A stretch of 64,000 bases of DNA from Microbulbifer sp. A4B17 (GTDB lineage Bacteria; Pseudomonadota; Gammaproteobacteria; Pseudomonadales; Cellvibrionaceae), in assembly GCF_003076275.1 (NCBI RefSeq), contig NZ_CP029064.1, forward strand, positions 3,606,501 through 3,670,500. Reading direction: 5' to 3'. Positions 9,619 to 18,347 of the stretch are shown here, piece after piece; position 1 is the first letter of the stretch; each line of letters begins with the position of its first letter. The position numbers and the translations under genes were made by a program. Below the pieces are notes generated by a model that had not been told where the DNA came from, made no database searches, and saw nothing but the letters and a program-made list of their open reading frames with translations.

Positions 9619-10350
9619 ATGAAAAGCGTAATCAAGTTGGACCCGCACAACCCAAGTGGCGAAGGCCTTGAGTCCTGGGCTGTCATCCCTCCCTCTTTTC
9701 TTACCGGCCCGACACCTATCCAGCGAGGGTATAAAGCCTTTGAGCGCAACGGCCTCTGCACTGGGACCTGGGATTGCTCTGGCGGAAGCAGCACAGGGCT
9801 CAATCCCTATCCATTCTTTGAGTTCATGCTTCTGATCGAGGGCCACGTCGGCATTATCGACGAAACAGGACATAAAGAAGTTATCTCTGCTGGAGAGCCG
9901 TTTTTCCTCCCGCAAGGCCTTAATTGCGCATGGGACATGCCGGTATATTACCGCAAGTACTTTATCAACCTATTCAATGATGAGTATCCTGCAGAGACTG
10001 ATCCGTCTAAGCTGAGAGTCGTGCGCCCGCTTCCAAACATTTCAGAAGGTGACTGCAGAGAGACCAGCCTCAGCGCCCTAGAGCCACACCAAGCCAGACA
10101 CCTGGCATACGAGTCTGGCGATGGCAGGATCCAGGTCGGCACATTGATGTCTGGCCCTTGTCGTTGCGATATCACAGATTTCAGTCGGAGCGAACTGATA
10201 TGTATGCTGGAGGGGGCGGTACGGGTCACAACGTCAAACGGTGAGGAGACCTTCCACGCCGGTGACAGCTTCTTCGTACCGTTGAATGCCCCAGTCGGGT
10301 GGCACGCCGACAAACCTTTTCGCGCATTCTTTTGCGCAGTCTGGCCCTGA
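9619..10350 (+). CDS. Cupin-domain protein (two DUF861/Cupin_3-like domains)
   Basis: Cytoplasmic 243-aa protein with no signal peptide. Two beta-barrel cupin modules are visible. The first is around residues 70-115 (FEFMLLIEGHVGIIDETG, AGEPFFLPQGLNCAWDMP). The second is near 195-240 (ELICMLEGAVRVTTSNGEE, HAGDSFFVPLNAPVGWHAD). This resembles the ureidoglycine aminohydrolase/DUF861 group, but the substrate cannot be told. ATG 9619 is chosen because the upstream extension to 9382 lies in the dapE-tail repeat and looks non-coding. It is followed 19 bases later by an NmrA-like gene, with which it probably forms an operon. The pair sits between copies of the dapE-tail repeat, suggesting insertion into this locus. 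Confidence 0.8.
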   Translation: MKSVIKLDPHNPSGEGLESWAVIPPSFLTGPTPIQRGYKAFERNGLCTGTWDCSGGSSTGLNPYPFFEFMLLIEGHVGIIDETGHKEVISAGEPFFLPQGLNCAWDMPVYYRKYFINLFNDEYPAETDPSKLRVVRPLPNISEGDCRETSLSALEPHQARHLAYESGDGRIQVGTLMSGPCRCDITDFSRSELICMLEGAVRVTTSNGEETFHAGDSFFVPLNAPVGWHADKPFRAFFCAVWP

Positions 10351-10369
10351 GCATCAATGGATTACATCA

Positions 10370-11245
10370 ATGACTGTCCTCATCTTTGGTGGCTCAGGAA
10401 ACGTCGGCCGGGCCCTCATTCCGATCTTGTATGCGAGTGGAGCAAAGATCCGGGTTGCCACACGATCGACTGCCTATGCCGCAAGTCTCCCCGATGATAT
10501 TGATACAGTCATTGCCGATATGGACGATCCTTCCACCCTGAGGCCCGCATTTAAGGGGGTTGAGAGTGTCTTTCTGCTCATCGCAAATAGCCCCAAGGAG
10601 ACCCAGCAAGGCCTGTCCACGCTGGCGATTGCCGCTGAATCACCCCCCAGGCACATCGTTTATCTATCGAGCGATCTTGCAGTTCGCGCACCGATGATCC
10701 CTCATGCGGGTGGAAAATTCGCCATTGAAACAGCGCTGCGAGCAAGCGGGATCGCGCATACGATACTGCGGCCCACCTACTTCGCTCAGAATGATCTTGT
10801 TCAGAAGGATGTGATCACTGCAGGTGCTTATGCAACGCCGTTGGGGGCCCACCCGGTTGCACGCATCGATACCCGTGATGTTGCGCTCGCAGCAGCTACA
10901 GCACTCTTAGACATAAGGGCGAAGAACGAAGTATTTCTTTTGTCGAGTTTGGATGCCCCTAACGGCAATGAAACCGCTGCACTCTGGTCCATAGCACTTG
11001 GTCGCGCCGTCATCTACCCTGACCTAACGCCGGAAGACTTTGCCAACAGCATCGAAACCATGGTGCCTCCATGGCTGAATTTCGATCTTCTGATCATGCA
11101 TCGCTGGTTCAAAACAAACGGCCATCCAGTCAATCAGGAAGATCTCGAGGCTCAGGCCGCACTTTTACCACAGGGTCCGCGAAGCTATCGGAGTTTCGTA
11201 GAAGAAACGGCCAATATATGGCAGAGTGAAACCCAAAGCCGCTAA
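10370..11245 (+). CDS. NAD(P)-binding NmrA/SDR-like protein
   Basis: Atypical short-chain dehydrogenase of 291 aa. The N-terminus MTVLIFGGSGNVGRAL contains the glycine-rich Rossmann motif GGxGxxG, followed by an Arg/Ser-rich NADP-preferring region (RVATRSTA). There is no classical YxxxK catalytic pair in the usual position, which is typical of NmrA-like redox sensors and quinone reductases; ILRPTYFAQN is an NmrA-family landmark. ATG 10370 is chosen, because the upstream extension overlaps the cupin end. It probably shares a transcript with the cupin gene. Part of its 3' end is duplicated in decayed form at 13301-13445. Confidence 0.85.
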   Translation: MTVLIFGGSGNVGRALIPILYASGAKIRVATRSTAYAASLPDDIDTVIADMDDPSTLRPAFKGVESVFLLIANSPKETQQGLSTLAIAAESPPRHIVYLSSDLAVRAPMIPHAGGKFAIETALRASGIAHTILRPTYFAQNDLVQKDVITAGAYATPLGAHPVARIDTRDVALAAATALLDIRAKNEVFLLSSLDAPNGNETAALWSIALGRAVIYPDLTPEDFANSIETMVPPWLNFDLLIMHRWFKTNGHPVNQEDLEAQAALLPQGPRSYRSFVEETANIWQSETQSR

Positions 11246-11317
11246 GTACCGTAGCTCAACCCATTCTCAACACAGCCGCTATCGTCTTAGTGGTAGGTCG
11301 CCCTTTATGTCGTTAGC

Positions 11318-11490
11318 CCAATACACACCCTGACCCCGGCTCTCATTGAAACTGCGCCTACCAGAATTATGGTTGCCGAACCAGGACCTGAAAAACCTCT
11401 ATTCACATAGTGGACGAAAGGGGTGAGACCGACCACTTTGATACCCTCAAAGATATTTATCGGAAAGTATTAAAAGAGCCATCACTTCAA
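11318..11490 (+). pseudogene. Degenerate dapE fragment, copy B
   Basis: Bases near 11318-11350 (CACACCCTGACCCCGGCTCT) resemble an internal piece of dapE around 8727-8766. The sequence then jumps to the dapE 3' end (TAGTGGACGAAAGG ... CTCAAAGATATTTATCGG), so roughly 400 bases of dapE are missing. The reading frame is broken. The fragment shows that at least the distal half of dapE was once duplicated here. Confidence 0.75.
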
Positions 11491-11656
11491 TTAACCTGGC
11501 TTAGTTTGGAGACTCAAAAGGTGCGAAAGCACCAAGTTTACTTTTGAGCTGCCACAGTTCTCCTGGCTGGGAAAGTGAATCTCCAGGAAGTTTATCCACC
11601 CAATAAACTGACTACTCCTTCAATATTGCAATTCAACGTATTTGGCCCCTCTGACA
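11397..11656 (+). repeat. dapE-tail/leader repeat, copy B
   Basis: Second copy of the block described at 9148-9412. It carries a well-formed hairpin GTGC-GAAA-GCAC enclosed by CTCAAAAG / CTTTTGAG, then AGTTTAT / ATAAACT. It leads into the truncated S9 peptidase start at 11706. Confidence 0.8.
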
Positions 11657-11705
11657 CGATCCCTTCGGTATGCTCCGTCAAACAATAATAAGGAGCCCAT
11701 TGACT

Positions 11706-11870
11706 ATGAGCAGGTTTATAGAATTTATTGCTGGGGCGATTTCAGCCCATTCAAACACAAATGAACCCTTACCCAGTTTTAGTTACGAGGACATATTCGA
11801 CCGCGAGTATGCCCGCGATCCACGGTTTGGCGCCAACGATAAAAATATTTATTACGGCACAACTCCCTAG
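11706..11870 (+). pseudogene. Truncated S9 peptidase N-terminus
   Basis: Begins MSRFIEFIAGAISAHSNTNE and matches the first approximately 55 residues of the intact S9 peptidase starting at 13867 (shared FSYEDIFD, NDKNIYY), with an AAGGAG site just upstream. Homology stops abruptly after the tyrosine pair and a stop codon follows at 11868-11870. No catalytic domain remains. Part of the signal peptide core is also deleted compared with the intact paralogue. Confidence 0.85.
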
Positions 11871-12481
11871 GGTCTGCCTACACTAATCATTCTATCTGTG
11901 AAAAGTAAAAAGCTAATGACGAATATAAAAGTTATATCTAATTTATCAGATCAAAAAAATCTTCGGAACCCTTTCAGCCTTCATGGAGAGTGGCATTGAT
12001 TCAACAACCCAAAAGATAAAGCTTTTCACGCGGACACCCATAAATTTTGTTTCCGATCCTTCTACTCAGCAACTTATTGTTTTGAAAGGCCAAGCTGAAA
12101 CATCAACAAATCAATTAACATAAACAAAATAATCACATCTTTACAAAAATTAAAATTAATATGCGAAGCTAGCTTTCTAAAGAGTGCAGTAAACTAGAAA
12201 ACCTAGCGATTTAAGTAACTGATACCCCCTTATCATTCCAAAACCCAACCTCCTTTAAAGTGAAAATTAAAAATCCTAGCTATTGTTGCCGCCCTCATGA
12301 ATCAATCGATCATTAAAGTTAAAGATCTGTAAAGATAAAAGCCCTTAACATGAGGGACTTTTTGGCACTCCACTTTCCATATAATTTCGAGACCTATATA
12401 CTGGACCTCAGTAGCCAATACTGCCGTTTCAACTAAAAAACCATCATTGGTTACGTTTCGACATCAAAGAAATGATAGCTT
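11871..12481 (+). other. AT-rich gene-free stretch
   Basis: About 610 bases of clearly lower GC than the flanks, with no plausible ORF, tRNA or repeat that I can recognise. It probably marks a deletion or insertion junction left when the S9 copy beginning at 11706 was truncated. Confidence 0.5.
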
Positions 12482-13126
12482 ATGAAAAATTTAAAAAATC
12501 CTCGTCAAACCATTATCAACTGGAGCTTTTGGTCACTGCTCTTCTTGTTATTTTCCTGGTGGCATGGAACATTCGAACGCCCTCTTTCCGCAGAAGAAAA
12601 ACAGTACTACTCCGAAAAGCTGGCAGAATTAAATCCCGATGAATCGCCATCAGAATTTTTGAAGTTACTTGAACGGGATCGCGGTGAACCAATTTTTATG
12701 TTGAATGCTATCAAGCACTATGACGAACCTGTTAAAACTAAAGATCAAAGTAGACCAGTGAGTTCAAAGGAGGTCGCGAAAAACTATAATAATTACGTGA
12801 TGAGTTTCTTAATTAAGCGCGGGAGCTATCCGATTTTTTTGGGAGACGCTTTAGGCGCAACTGCGGCAAAGTGGGGTGTTGATTATGAAGGTGACTGGTC
12901 TACTGCCGCAGTGGTAAGATATCGCAGCATGCGCACCCTTCTAGATTTAGCAATAGATCCAACCTTCAGGGAAAAACACCACTATAAAAAATCAGCATTA
13001 GAGCGCACTATTGCTTACCCTAATGAGGCACGCCTGATAGCGGGAGGCCTCAACCTAGTAGCCTTTCTTATCCTTTTATGCGGAGCGCTAGTCTCCCAGC
13101 TGATCATCAACAGACGGAAGAAATGA
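12482..13126 (+). CDS. Membrane-anchored DUF1330-like protein
   Basis: 214 aa with a hydrophobic segment near residues 14-30 (WSFWSLLFLLFSWW) and another near 185-206 (LIAGGLNLVAFLILLCGALV), ending in a positively charged tail. The middle part, residues about 70-175, resembles the DUF1330 dimeric alpha/beta-barrel fold (FMLNAIKHYDEPV, AAVVRYRSMRTLLDLAIDPTF). The function is unknown. Its codon use and the flanking DNA are AT-richer than the neighbouring core genes, suggesting acquisition. It lies between two decayed copies of the NmrA/dapE/S9 duplication and shows no clear operon partner; I saw no strong ribosome site. Confidence 0.7.
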   Translation: MKNLKNPRQTIINWSFWSLLFLLFSWWHGTFERPLSAEEKQYYSEKLAELNPDESPSEFLKLLERDRGEPIFMLNAIKHYDEPVKTKDQSRPVSSKEVAKNYNNYVMSFLIKRGSYPIFLGDALGATAAKWGVDYEGDWSTAAVVRYRSMRTLLDLAIDPTFREKHHYKKSALERTIAYPNEARLIAGGLNLVAFLILLCGALVSQLIINRRKK

Positions 13127-13300
13127 AAATGTGTGGACCACCTGTAATTGGCTTTAGGTGGGACCCCTTGGAATTCAATGCATACGGCAGATAAAACCGT
13201 GCCTGGCAATATAAAAAATAGCGTCAATAACTTATATAGTTGGTATCTTTACGCTCCCTCGCTGCAAGGGCTAAAGATGTTCGAAGTTTTGAGTTGCACT

Positions 13301-13445
13301 TTTGACCGAACAAACGGCCATCCAGACAATTAGGAAAATCTCGAGACTCAGGCCGCTCTTTTGCCAGAGGACCTGCGAAGCTATCGGAGTTTCGTAGTAG
13401 AAAAAACCAACCTATGAAGGAGTGGGACCCATAGCCGCTGAGTAC
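13301..13445 (+). pseudogene. Decayed 3' end of the NmrA-like gene
   Basis: Aligns by eye with 11105-11260, the end of the NmrA-like gene. Shared stretches include ACAAACGGCCATCCAG, CTCAGGCCGC, GCGAAGCTATCGGAGTTTCG and AGCCGCTGAGTACCGT. It has frame-disrupting differences, including an in-frame TAG. It shows that the duplicated unit included the NmrA tail, the dapE remnant and the S9 gene. Confidence 0.8.
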
Positions 13446-13515
13446 CGTTACTTAATCTCTTTTTCAACACGGTCTCAATCGTCGTAGTAATAGTTAGCCC
13501 CCTGCATCGCAAACC

Positions 13516-13650
13516 CAATACGCGCCCTGGCCCTCCAAACCAGGGCTGCTAAATGCCACTATTCATAATAGTGACGAAAAGGTTAAGGCAAACTATTTGA
13601 GTACCCTCAAAGATATTTATCAAGAAATATTAAAAGAGATACCTGCGTAA
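13516..13650 (+). pseudogene. Degenerate dapE fragment, copy C
   Basis: Contains the same junction as copy B: an internal dapE piece (AATACGCGCCCTGGCCCT) followed by the dapE terminus (ATGCCACTATTCATAATAG ... CTCAAAGATATTTATC). Frameshifts relative to intact dapE are visible. It is directly followed by the leader block and the intact S9 gene. Confidence 0.75.
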
Positions 13651-13818
13651 ATTAACCCACCTCAGGCTGGAAGCTCGAAAAGGGCGAAAGCTCCAAGTGT
13701 ACTTGCTAGGTGTCCCAGATTTCCTGGGTGGGAAGGTAAGATTTCAGTAGGTTTATCCGCCAAATAAACTGACTATCCCTTCAATACTGCACTTCAGCGT
13801 ATTTATCCCCTCTGTTGA
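13552..13818 (+). repeat. dapE-tail/leader repeat, copy C
   Basis: Third copy of the repeated block, containing GGGC-GAAA-GCTC and CCCAG / CTGGG hairpins and AGGTTTATCC. It ends about 50 bases before the S9 start. Between 13819 and 13866 lies an AAGGAG ribosome site. Confidence 0.8.
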
Positions 13819-13866
13819 CACCCCTTCGGTATGCTGCATCTAACAATAAAAAGGAGCTCACGGACC

Positions 13867-15942
13867 ATGGATAGGTTTATAAAGTTTATCGCTGCGGCAG
13901 TTATTGCAAGCCCGGCATTTTCCGCCCACGCAAATACAAATGAACATTCACCCAATTTTAGCTACGAGGATATCTTCGACCTGGAGTACGCCAGCGACCC
14001 ACAGTTTGGCACTAACGATAAAAACATTTATTACGTGCGCAACTCCCTGAACAAAATGGCAGATACCACAAGGGCAAACCTCTGGTATATCAGCGATGAT
14101 GGCAAAGATCACCGCCCCTTAACTTCGGGAGATTTTCACGACCACTCCCCACTTCTATCTCCAGATGGAAAAACTATTGCCTTTATCAGCGACAGGAGTG
14201 GAAAGCCCCAGATACATTTATTGTGGTTGGACAACGGTAAAAGCGAGCAAATTTCCCACCTACCCAAAGCTCCATCAAATATCCAGTGGTCTCACGATGG
14301 CGAGCATATTGCCTTCACCATGTTCGTACCCGAAAGCAAACCACTGCCAGTAGAGCTTCCCACACCACCAGAGGGGGCCGAGTGGGAGGAACCACCCCAG
14401 TTTATCGACAAGGGCTTATATCGCATTGAGGGCCAGGGATATTTAGAACAGGGCAATTCACAGGTTTTCATGATTTCCCGTGAAGGAGGCACTCCACGCC
14501 AACTCACCAGTGGGGACTACGAGCACAACAGCCAACTCAGCTGGGACAAAAATAATAAAGCCATTTACTTTTCAGCAAATCGCCACCCAAATCATGAAAT
14601 TGAAATGCTGGATTCAGAAATTTACAAAGTAAATATCGACGATGGGAACATTGAACAAATAACCGAAAGATTTGGCCCCGACCTTCAGCCTCAAATCTCA
14701 CCCGACGGAAGAAAGCTGGCTTATATAGGCTATGAAGACCAGCGGTTTTCCTATCACCAAAACACTTTGCGAGTGATCGACCTCACTAGTGGAAAAAACC
14801 AGCTAATAAAAACTGCCAGTGATCGTAGCGTTTCCGATTTTCAATGGTTCGCCGACAGCAAGCGTATTGCTTACAGTTATGACGATCATGGCTCAACCAA
14901 AATTGCCATTAAGAAAATTGGCGGAAAGGAAACCTTGATAGCGGATGACGCCGGTGGACTGACATTAGGCGCGCCCTATAGTTTTTCAGATTTTGCTGTC
15001 TCTAAACGCGGGAACGTTGTTTATACACAAACCACACCTCAGATTCCCGCAGAACTTGCAATTTCCCGTGGCGGCAAGATAAAAACTCTTACGGCGATCA
15101 ACAATGATTTGATACCGCTACGCAATATGGCCCATGTGGAAGAGATAAACTATAAATCCAGCTTCGATGGTCGCAATATCCAGGGCTGGATAGCCTACCC
15201 CCCAAATTTCGACCCCCAAAATAAATACCCTCTGTTACTTGAGATTCACGGCGGCCCACTAGCCAACTACGGCCCGCGTTTTTCTGCCGAAATGCAACTA
15301 TTTGCCGCCGCAGGCTATGTCGTGCTCTACACCAACCCTCGCGGCTCTACCAGCTACGGCAACGAGTTTGCCAACTTGATCCATCACAACTTCCCAAGCC
15401 AGGATTACGATGACCTAATGGCAGGTGTCGATGCGGTCATCGCCCAAGGCTATATTGATGAGGAGCAATTATTTGTTACCGGCGGAAGTGCCGGCGGCAC
15501 ACTGACAGCCTGGATTATCGGCAAAACTGAACGATTCAGGGCCGCGGTAGTTGTCGCACCTGTAATCAATTGGGAGAGCTTTGTTCTAACTGCCGATTAC
15601 TCCAAATTATTTACTCGCTACTGGTTTTCCGGGATGCCTTGGGAGACCCCCGAGGAGTATCGACGCCGCTCTCCACTCACATATATTGGCAATATCACTA
15701 CACCGACCATGCTATTGACTGGCGAAAACGATTATCGCACCCCGATATCCGAGACCGAGCAGTTTTACCAAGCACTAAAGTTAAACGATGTAGAGGCGGC
15801 TATGGTACGCCTCCCCAATACATCCCATAACTTCTCTGACAGACCCAGTAAGAGAATCTCTAAAGTAGCCTCGACCCTCTACTGGTTTGATCAACACAAA
15901 CCCAATAGAGAAAATGAAAGCGAGGACTTGGCAACCAACTAA
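13867..15942 (+). CDS. Secreted S9 family prolyl oligopeptidase-like peptidase (first intact copy)
   Basis: 691 aa dipeptidyl/acylaminoacyl-type serine peptidase with a Sec signal peptide (MDRFIKFIAAAVIASPAFSA), so probably periplasmic or exported. The N-terminal beta-propeller (about 40-420) shows TolB/PD40-like repeats such as LSPDGKTIAFISDRSG and SPDGRKLAYIGYEDQ. The C-terminal alpha/beta hydrolase domain has the nucleophile in GGSAGG (Ser541), Asp622 in GENDYRTP and His654 in NTSHNF, so the triad is complete. ATG 13867 is preceded by AAAAGGAG; the upstream extension is ignored. It is very similar throughout to the next gene, evidently a tandem duplicate. The substrate is unknown; short-peptide scavenging is the usual role inferred for such enzymes. 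Confidence 0.93.
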   Translation: MDRFIKFIAAAVIASPAFSAHANTNEHSPNFSYEDIFDLEYASDPQFGTNDKNIYYVRNSLNKMADTTRANLWYISDDGKDHRPLTSGDFHDHSPLLSPDGKTIAFISDRSGKPQIHLLWLDNGKSEQISHLPKAPSNIQWSHDGEHIAFTMFVPESKPLPVELPTPPEGAEWEEPPQFIDKGLYRIEGQGYLEQGNSQVFMISREGGTPRQLTSGDYEHNSQLSWDKNNKAIYFSANRHPNHEIEMLDSEIYKVNIDDGNIEQITERFGPDLQPQISPDGRKLAYIGYEDQRFSYHQNTLRVIDLTSGKNQLIKTASDRSVSDFQWFADSKRIAYSYDDHGSTKIAIKKIGGKETLIADDAGGLTLGAPYSFSDFAVSKRGNVVYTQTTPQIPAELAISRGGKIKTLTAINNDLIPLRNMAHVEEINYKSSFDGRNIQGWIAYPPNFDPQNKYPLLLEIHGGPLANYGPRFSAEMQLFAAAGYVVLYTNPRGSTSYGNEFANLIHHNFPSQDYDDLMAGVDAVIAQGYIDEEQLFVTGGSAGGTLTAWIIGKTERFRAAVVVAPVINWESFVLTADYSKLFTRYWFSGMPWETPEEYRRRSPLTYIGNITTPTMLLTGENDYRTPISETEQFYQALKLNDVEAAMVRLPNTSHNFSDRPSKRISKVASTLYWFDQHKPNRENESEDLATN

Positions 15943-15976
15943 TTCAAAATTTTACAGGCATATTCGGCCAAATAAC

Positions 15977-16006
15977 GGAGTAGCAGGTCAGCCAACCCGC
16001 TACTCC
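15977..16006 (+). terminator. Stem-loop between the two S9 peptidase genes
   Basis: GGAGTAGC / GCTACTCC inverted repeat with an inner GGT/ACC pairing, located 35 bases after the first S9 gene. There is no T-run. Confidence 0.45.
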
Positions 16007-16108
16007 ATCACGGATTATCCCATCGAGCACACCAGTCAACGGATCACTCCCTTTGCCCCCCCTTCCTCAGGTATCCTCTAGGAAACAAGAAGGAGGAGCC
16101 TAAAGATC

Positions 16109-18169
16109 ATGAACCGGCTAATAAAAATTGTCGCAGCGATGTTTATCGCCAGCCCTGCGCTCGCTGATAACCAACTACCCAATTTTAGTTACGAGGATGT
16201 ATTTAATCTCGAATACGCGAGTAGCCCTCAGTTCAGCAGTGACGGGAAAAGTATTTATTACGTCCGCAACTCAATGAACAAAATGAAAGACGGCAAGCGC
16301 GCGAACCTTTGGCGTATCGGTACCGATGGCAAAGATCACCGCCCTCTGACCTCTGGAGACTACTCCGATTACTCCCCACAGCTATCCCCCGACGGGAAGA
16401 CCATCGCTTTTATCAGCACCCGCAGTGGCAGCCCACAGATCCACCTGCTGTGGTTAGATAATGGCCAGAATCTGCAGATTACTCACCTGCCAAAATCCCC
16501 CTCCAATATCCAGTGGTCACGGGATGGTAAGCAAATAGCTTTCACCATGTTTGTACCGGAAAGCAAACCTCTGCCAGTACAGCTCCCCAGCGCGCCGGAA
16601 GGCGCAGAGTGGGCTAAGCCACCACAGTTTATCGACAGCAGCATTTATCGTTCAGATGGCATGGGCTATTTAAAGCAGGGACATGTACAGGTTTTTGTGA
16701 TCCCTCGGGAGGGAGGTACCCCTCGCCAACTCACCGAAGGCGAGTACGATCACCACAGCAGTCTCGCCTGGAGTAAAAATAACGATGCAATTTACTTCTC
16801 AGCCAATCGTCATCCCGATCACGAAATTGAGCTGATGAACTCAGAAATTTACAAGGTAAGCCTAAAAAACGGCAACATCGAGCAGATTACCGAACGCTAT
16901 GGTCCCGACCATCACCCACAGATGTCTCCAGATGGTACAAAGCTGGCCTATTTGGGTTTTGAGGATCAGAAGCTCGGATACCAACAACATACTCTGCGCG
17001 TCCTGGATCTCAATAGCGGGAAGTCTCGTAAAATAAAAACTGCCAAGGATCGCAGCATCTCCAACTTCCACTGGCTGGGCGATAGTAAGCGAATTGCCTA
17101 TAGCTACGACGATCACGGCTCCACCAAAATAGCCATCAAGAAAATTGGTTCCAGCGAAACCTTGATGGCCAGCGACGCTGGAGGCCTTTCGCTGGGGCGC
17201 CCATACTCCGGTGCCAATTTTGCAGTCTCCAAACGCGGGGACATCGCCTACACACAAACAACCCCTCAGAATCCCGCCGAACTGGCTCTAGCGCGCAACG
17301 GCAAAACCCAGGCACTCACCGAGCTCAATGGCGACCTGATGCCACTGCGCGAGATGGCAAATATTGAGGAGATCAACTACAAATCGAGCTTTGACGGCCG
17401 AGATGTTCAGGGCTGGGTCGCTTACCCACCCAATTTCGACCCCGAGAAGAAGTATCCCCTTCTATTGGAAATTCACGGTGGTCCCTTCTCTAATTACGGC
17501 CCCAGATTTGCCGCCGAAGTCCAGTTATTTGCCGCTGCTGGTTATGTTGTTCTGTACACTAACCCCCGTGGCTCCACCAGCTACGGCCATGAATTTGCCA
17601 ACTTAATTCACCATAACTACCCGAGCCAGGATTACGACGACCTGATCTCTGGCGTCGACGCTGTAATTTCTCAAGGTTATATTGATGAAGAGCAGCTATT
17701 TGTTACTGGTGGCAGTGGTGGGGGTACACTGACAGCCTGGATTATTGGCAAAACCGATCGCTTCAGAGCTGCTGTTGTTGCCAAGCCTGTCATCAACTGG
17801 GAGAGCTTCGTTTTAACTGCCGATTATTCGAGGTTTTTTACCAGCTACTGGTTTTCAGGCATGCCCTGGGAAAAACCTGAGGAATACCGCCGCCGTTCAC
17901 CACTCACTTACGTTGGAAATGTTACCACTCCCACCATGCTCTTAACTGGGGAAGAGGATTACCGCACACCGATGTCAGAAACGGAACAGTTTTATCAAGC
18001 GCTTAAACTTAATGATGTTGACGCTGCCATGGTTCGCATTCCTGGGGCATCCCACAGTATTGCTGCCAGGCCAAGTCAGTTAGTGGCAAAAGTTGCATCG
18101 ATTCTATATTGGTTTGATCAACACAAACCCGATAGGGAGAATGAGAGTGAGTATATAGTGAGCAATTAA
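16109..18169 (+). CDS. Secreted S9 family prolyl oligopeptidase-like peptidase (second intact copy)
   Basis: 686 aa paralogue of the preceding gene, about three quarters identical by eye. It has a signal peptide (IKIVAAMFIASPALADNQ), a beta-propeller and an S9 hydrolase domain with GGSGGG (Ser536), GEEDYRTP (Asp617) and GASHSI (His649). Differences cluster around the active site: GGSAGG became GGSGGG, VVAPVINW became VVAKPVINW, and the residues after the catalytic His differ, so specificity may have diverged. An AAGGAGGAG ribosome site precedes the ATG. Its leader differs from the one upstream of the first copy, so regulation may also differ. A hairpin follows at 18205-18228. Confidence 0.93.
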   Translation: MNRLIKIVAAMFIASPALADNQLPNFSYEDVFNLEYASSPQFSSDGKSIYYVRNSMNKMKDGKRANLWRIGTDGKDHRPLTSGDYSDYSPQLSPDGKTIAFISTRSGSPQIHLLWLDNGQNLQITHLPKSPSNIQWSRDGKQIAFTMFVPESKPLPVQLPSAPEGAEWAKPPQFIDSSIYRSDGMGYLKQGHVQVFVIPREGGTPRQLTEGEYDHHSSLAWSKNNDAIYFSANRHPDHEIELMNSEIYKVSLKNGNIEQITERYGPDHHPQMSPDGTKLAYLGFEDQKLGYQQHTLRVLDLNSGKSRKIKTAKDRSISNFHWLGDSKRIAYSYDDHGSTKIAIKKIGSSETLMASDAGGLSLGRPYSGANFAVSKRGDIAYTQTTPQNPAELALARNGKTQALTELNGDLMPLREMANIEEINYKSSFDGRDVQGWVAYPPNFDPEKKYPLLLEIHGGPFSNYGPRFAAEVQLFAAAGYVVLYTNPRGSTSYGHEFANLIHHNYPSQDYDDLISGVDAVISQGYIDEEQLFVTGGSGGGTLTAWIIGKTDRFRAAVVAKPVINWESFVLTADYSRFFTSYWFSGMPWEKPEEYRRRSPLTYVGNVTTPTMLLTGEEDYRTPMSETEQFYQALKLNDVDAAMVRIPGASHSIAARPSQLVAKVASILYWFDQHKPDRENESEYIVSN

Positions 18170-18204
18170 CTAAATTTCATCCACCGACTCTGCCTATTCA
18201 GAAA

Positions 18205-18228
18205 GGAGCGGATCAACCGACCCGCTCC
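18205..18228 (+). terminator. Stem-loop after second S9 peptidase
   Basis: GGAGCGG / CCGCTCC arms with a 10-base loop, 36 bases after the stop and facing the convergent lipoprotein gene. Confidence 0.5.
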
Positions 18229-18347
18229 TGATTCAAGAGTTACCCCTTCAAGCACACTGCCACTTCTCAATCAAACCATCAGCAGCTTACTTAATAGCTC
18301 TCCGGAAAGGGCTGAGCAATTTACACTACCCTCGGGCAAAAGATAAG

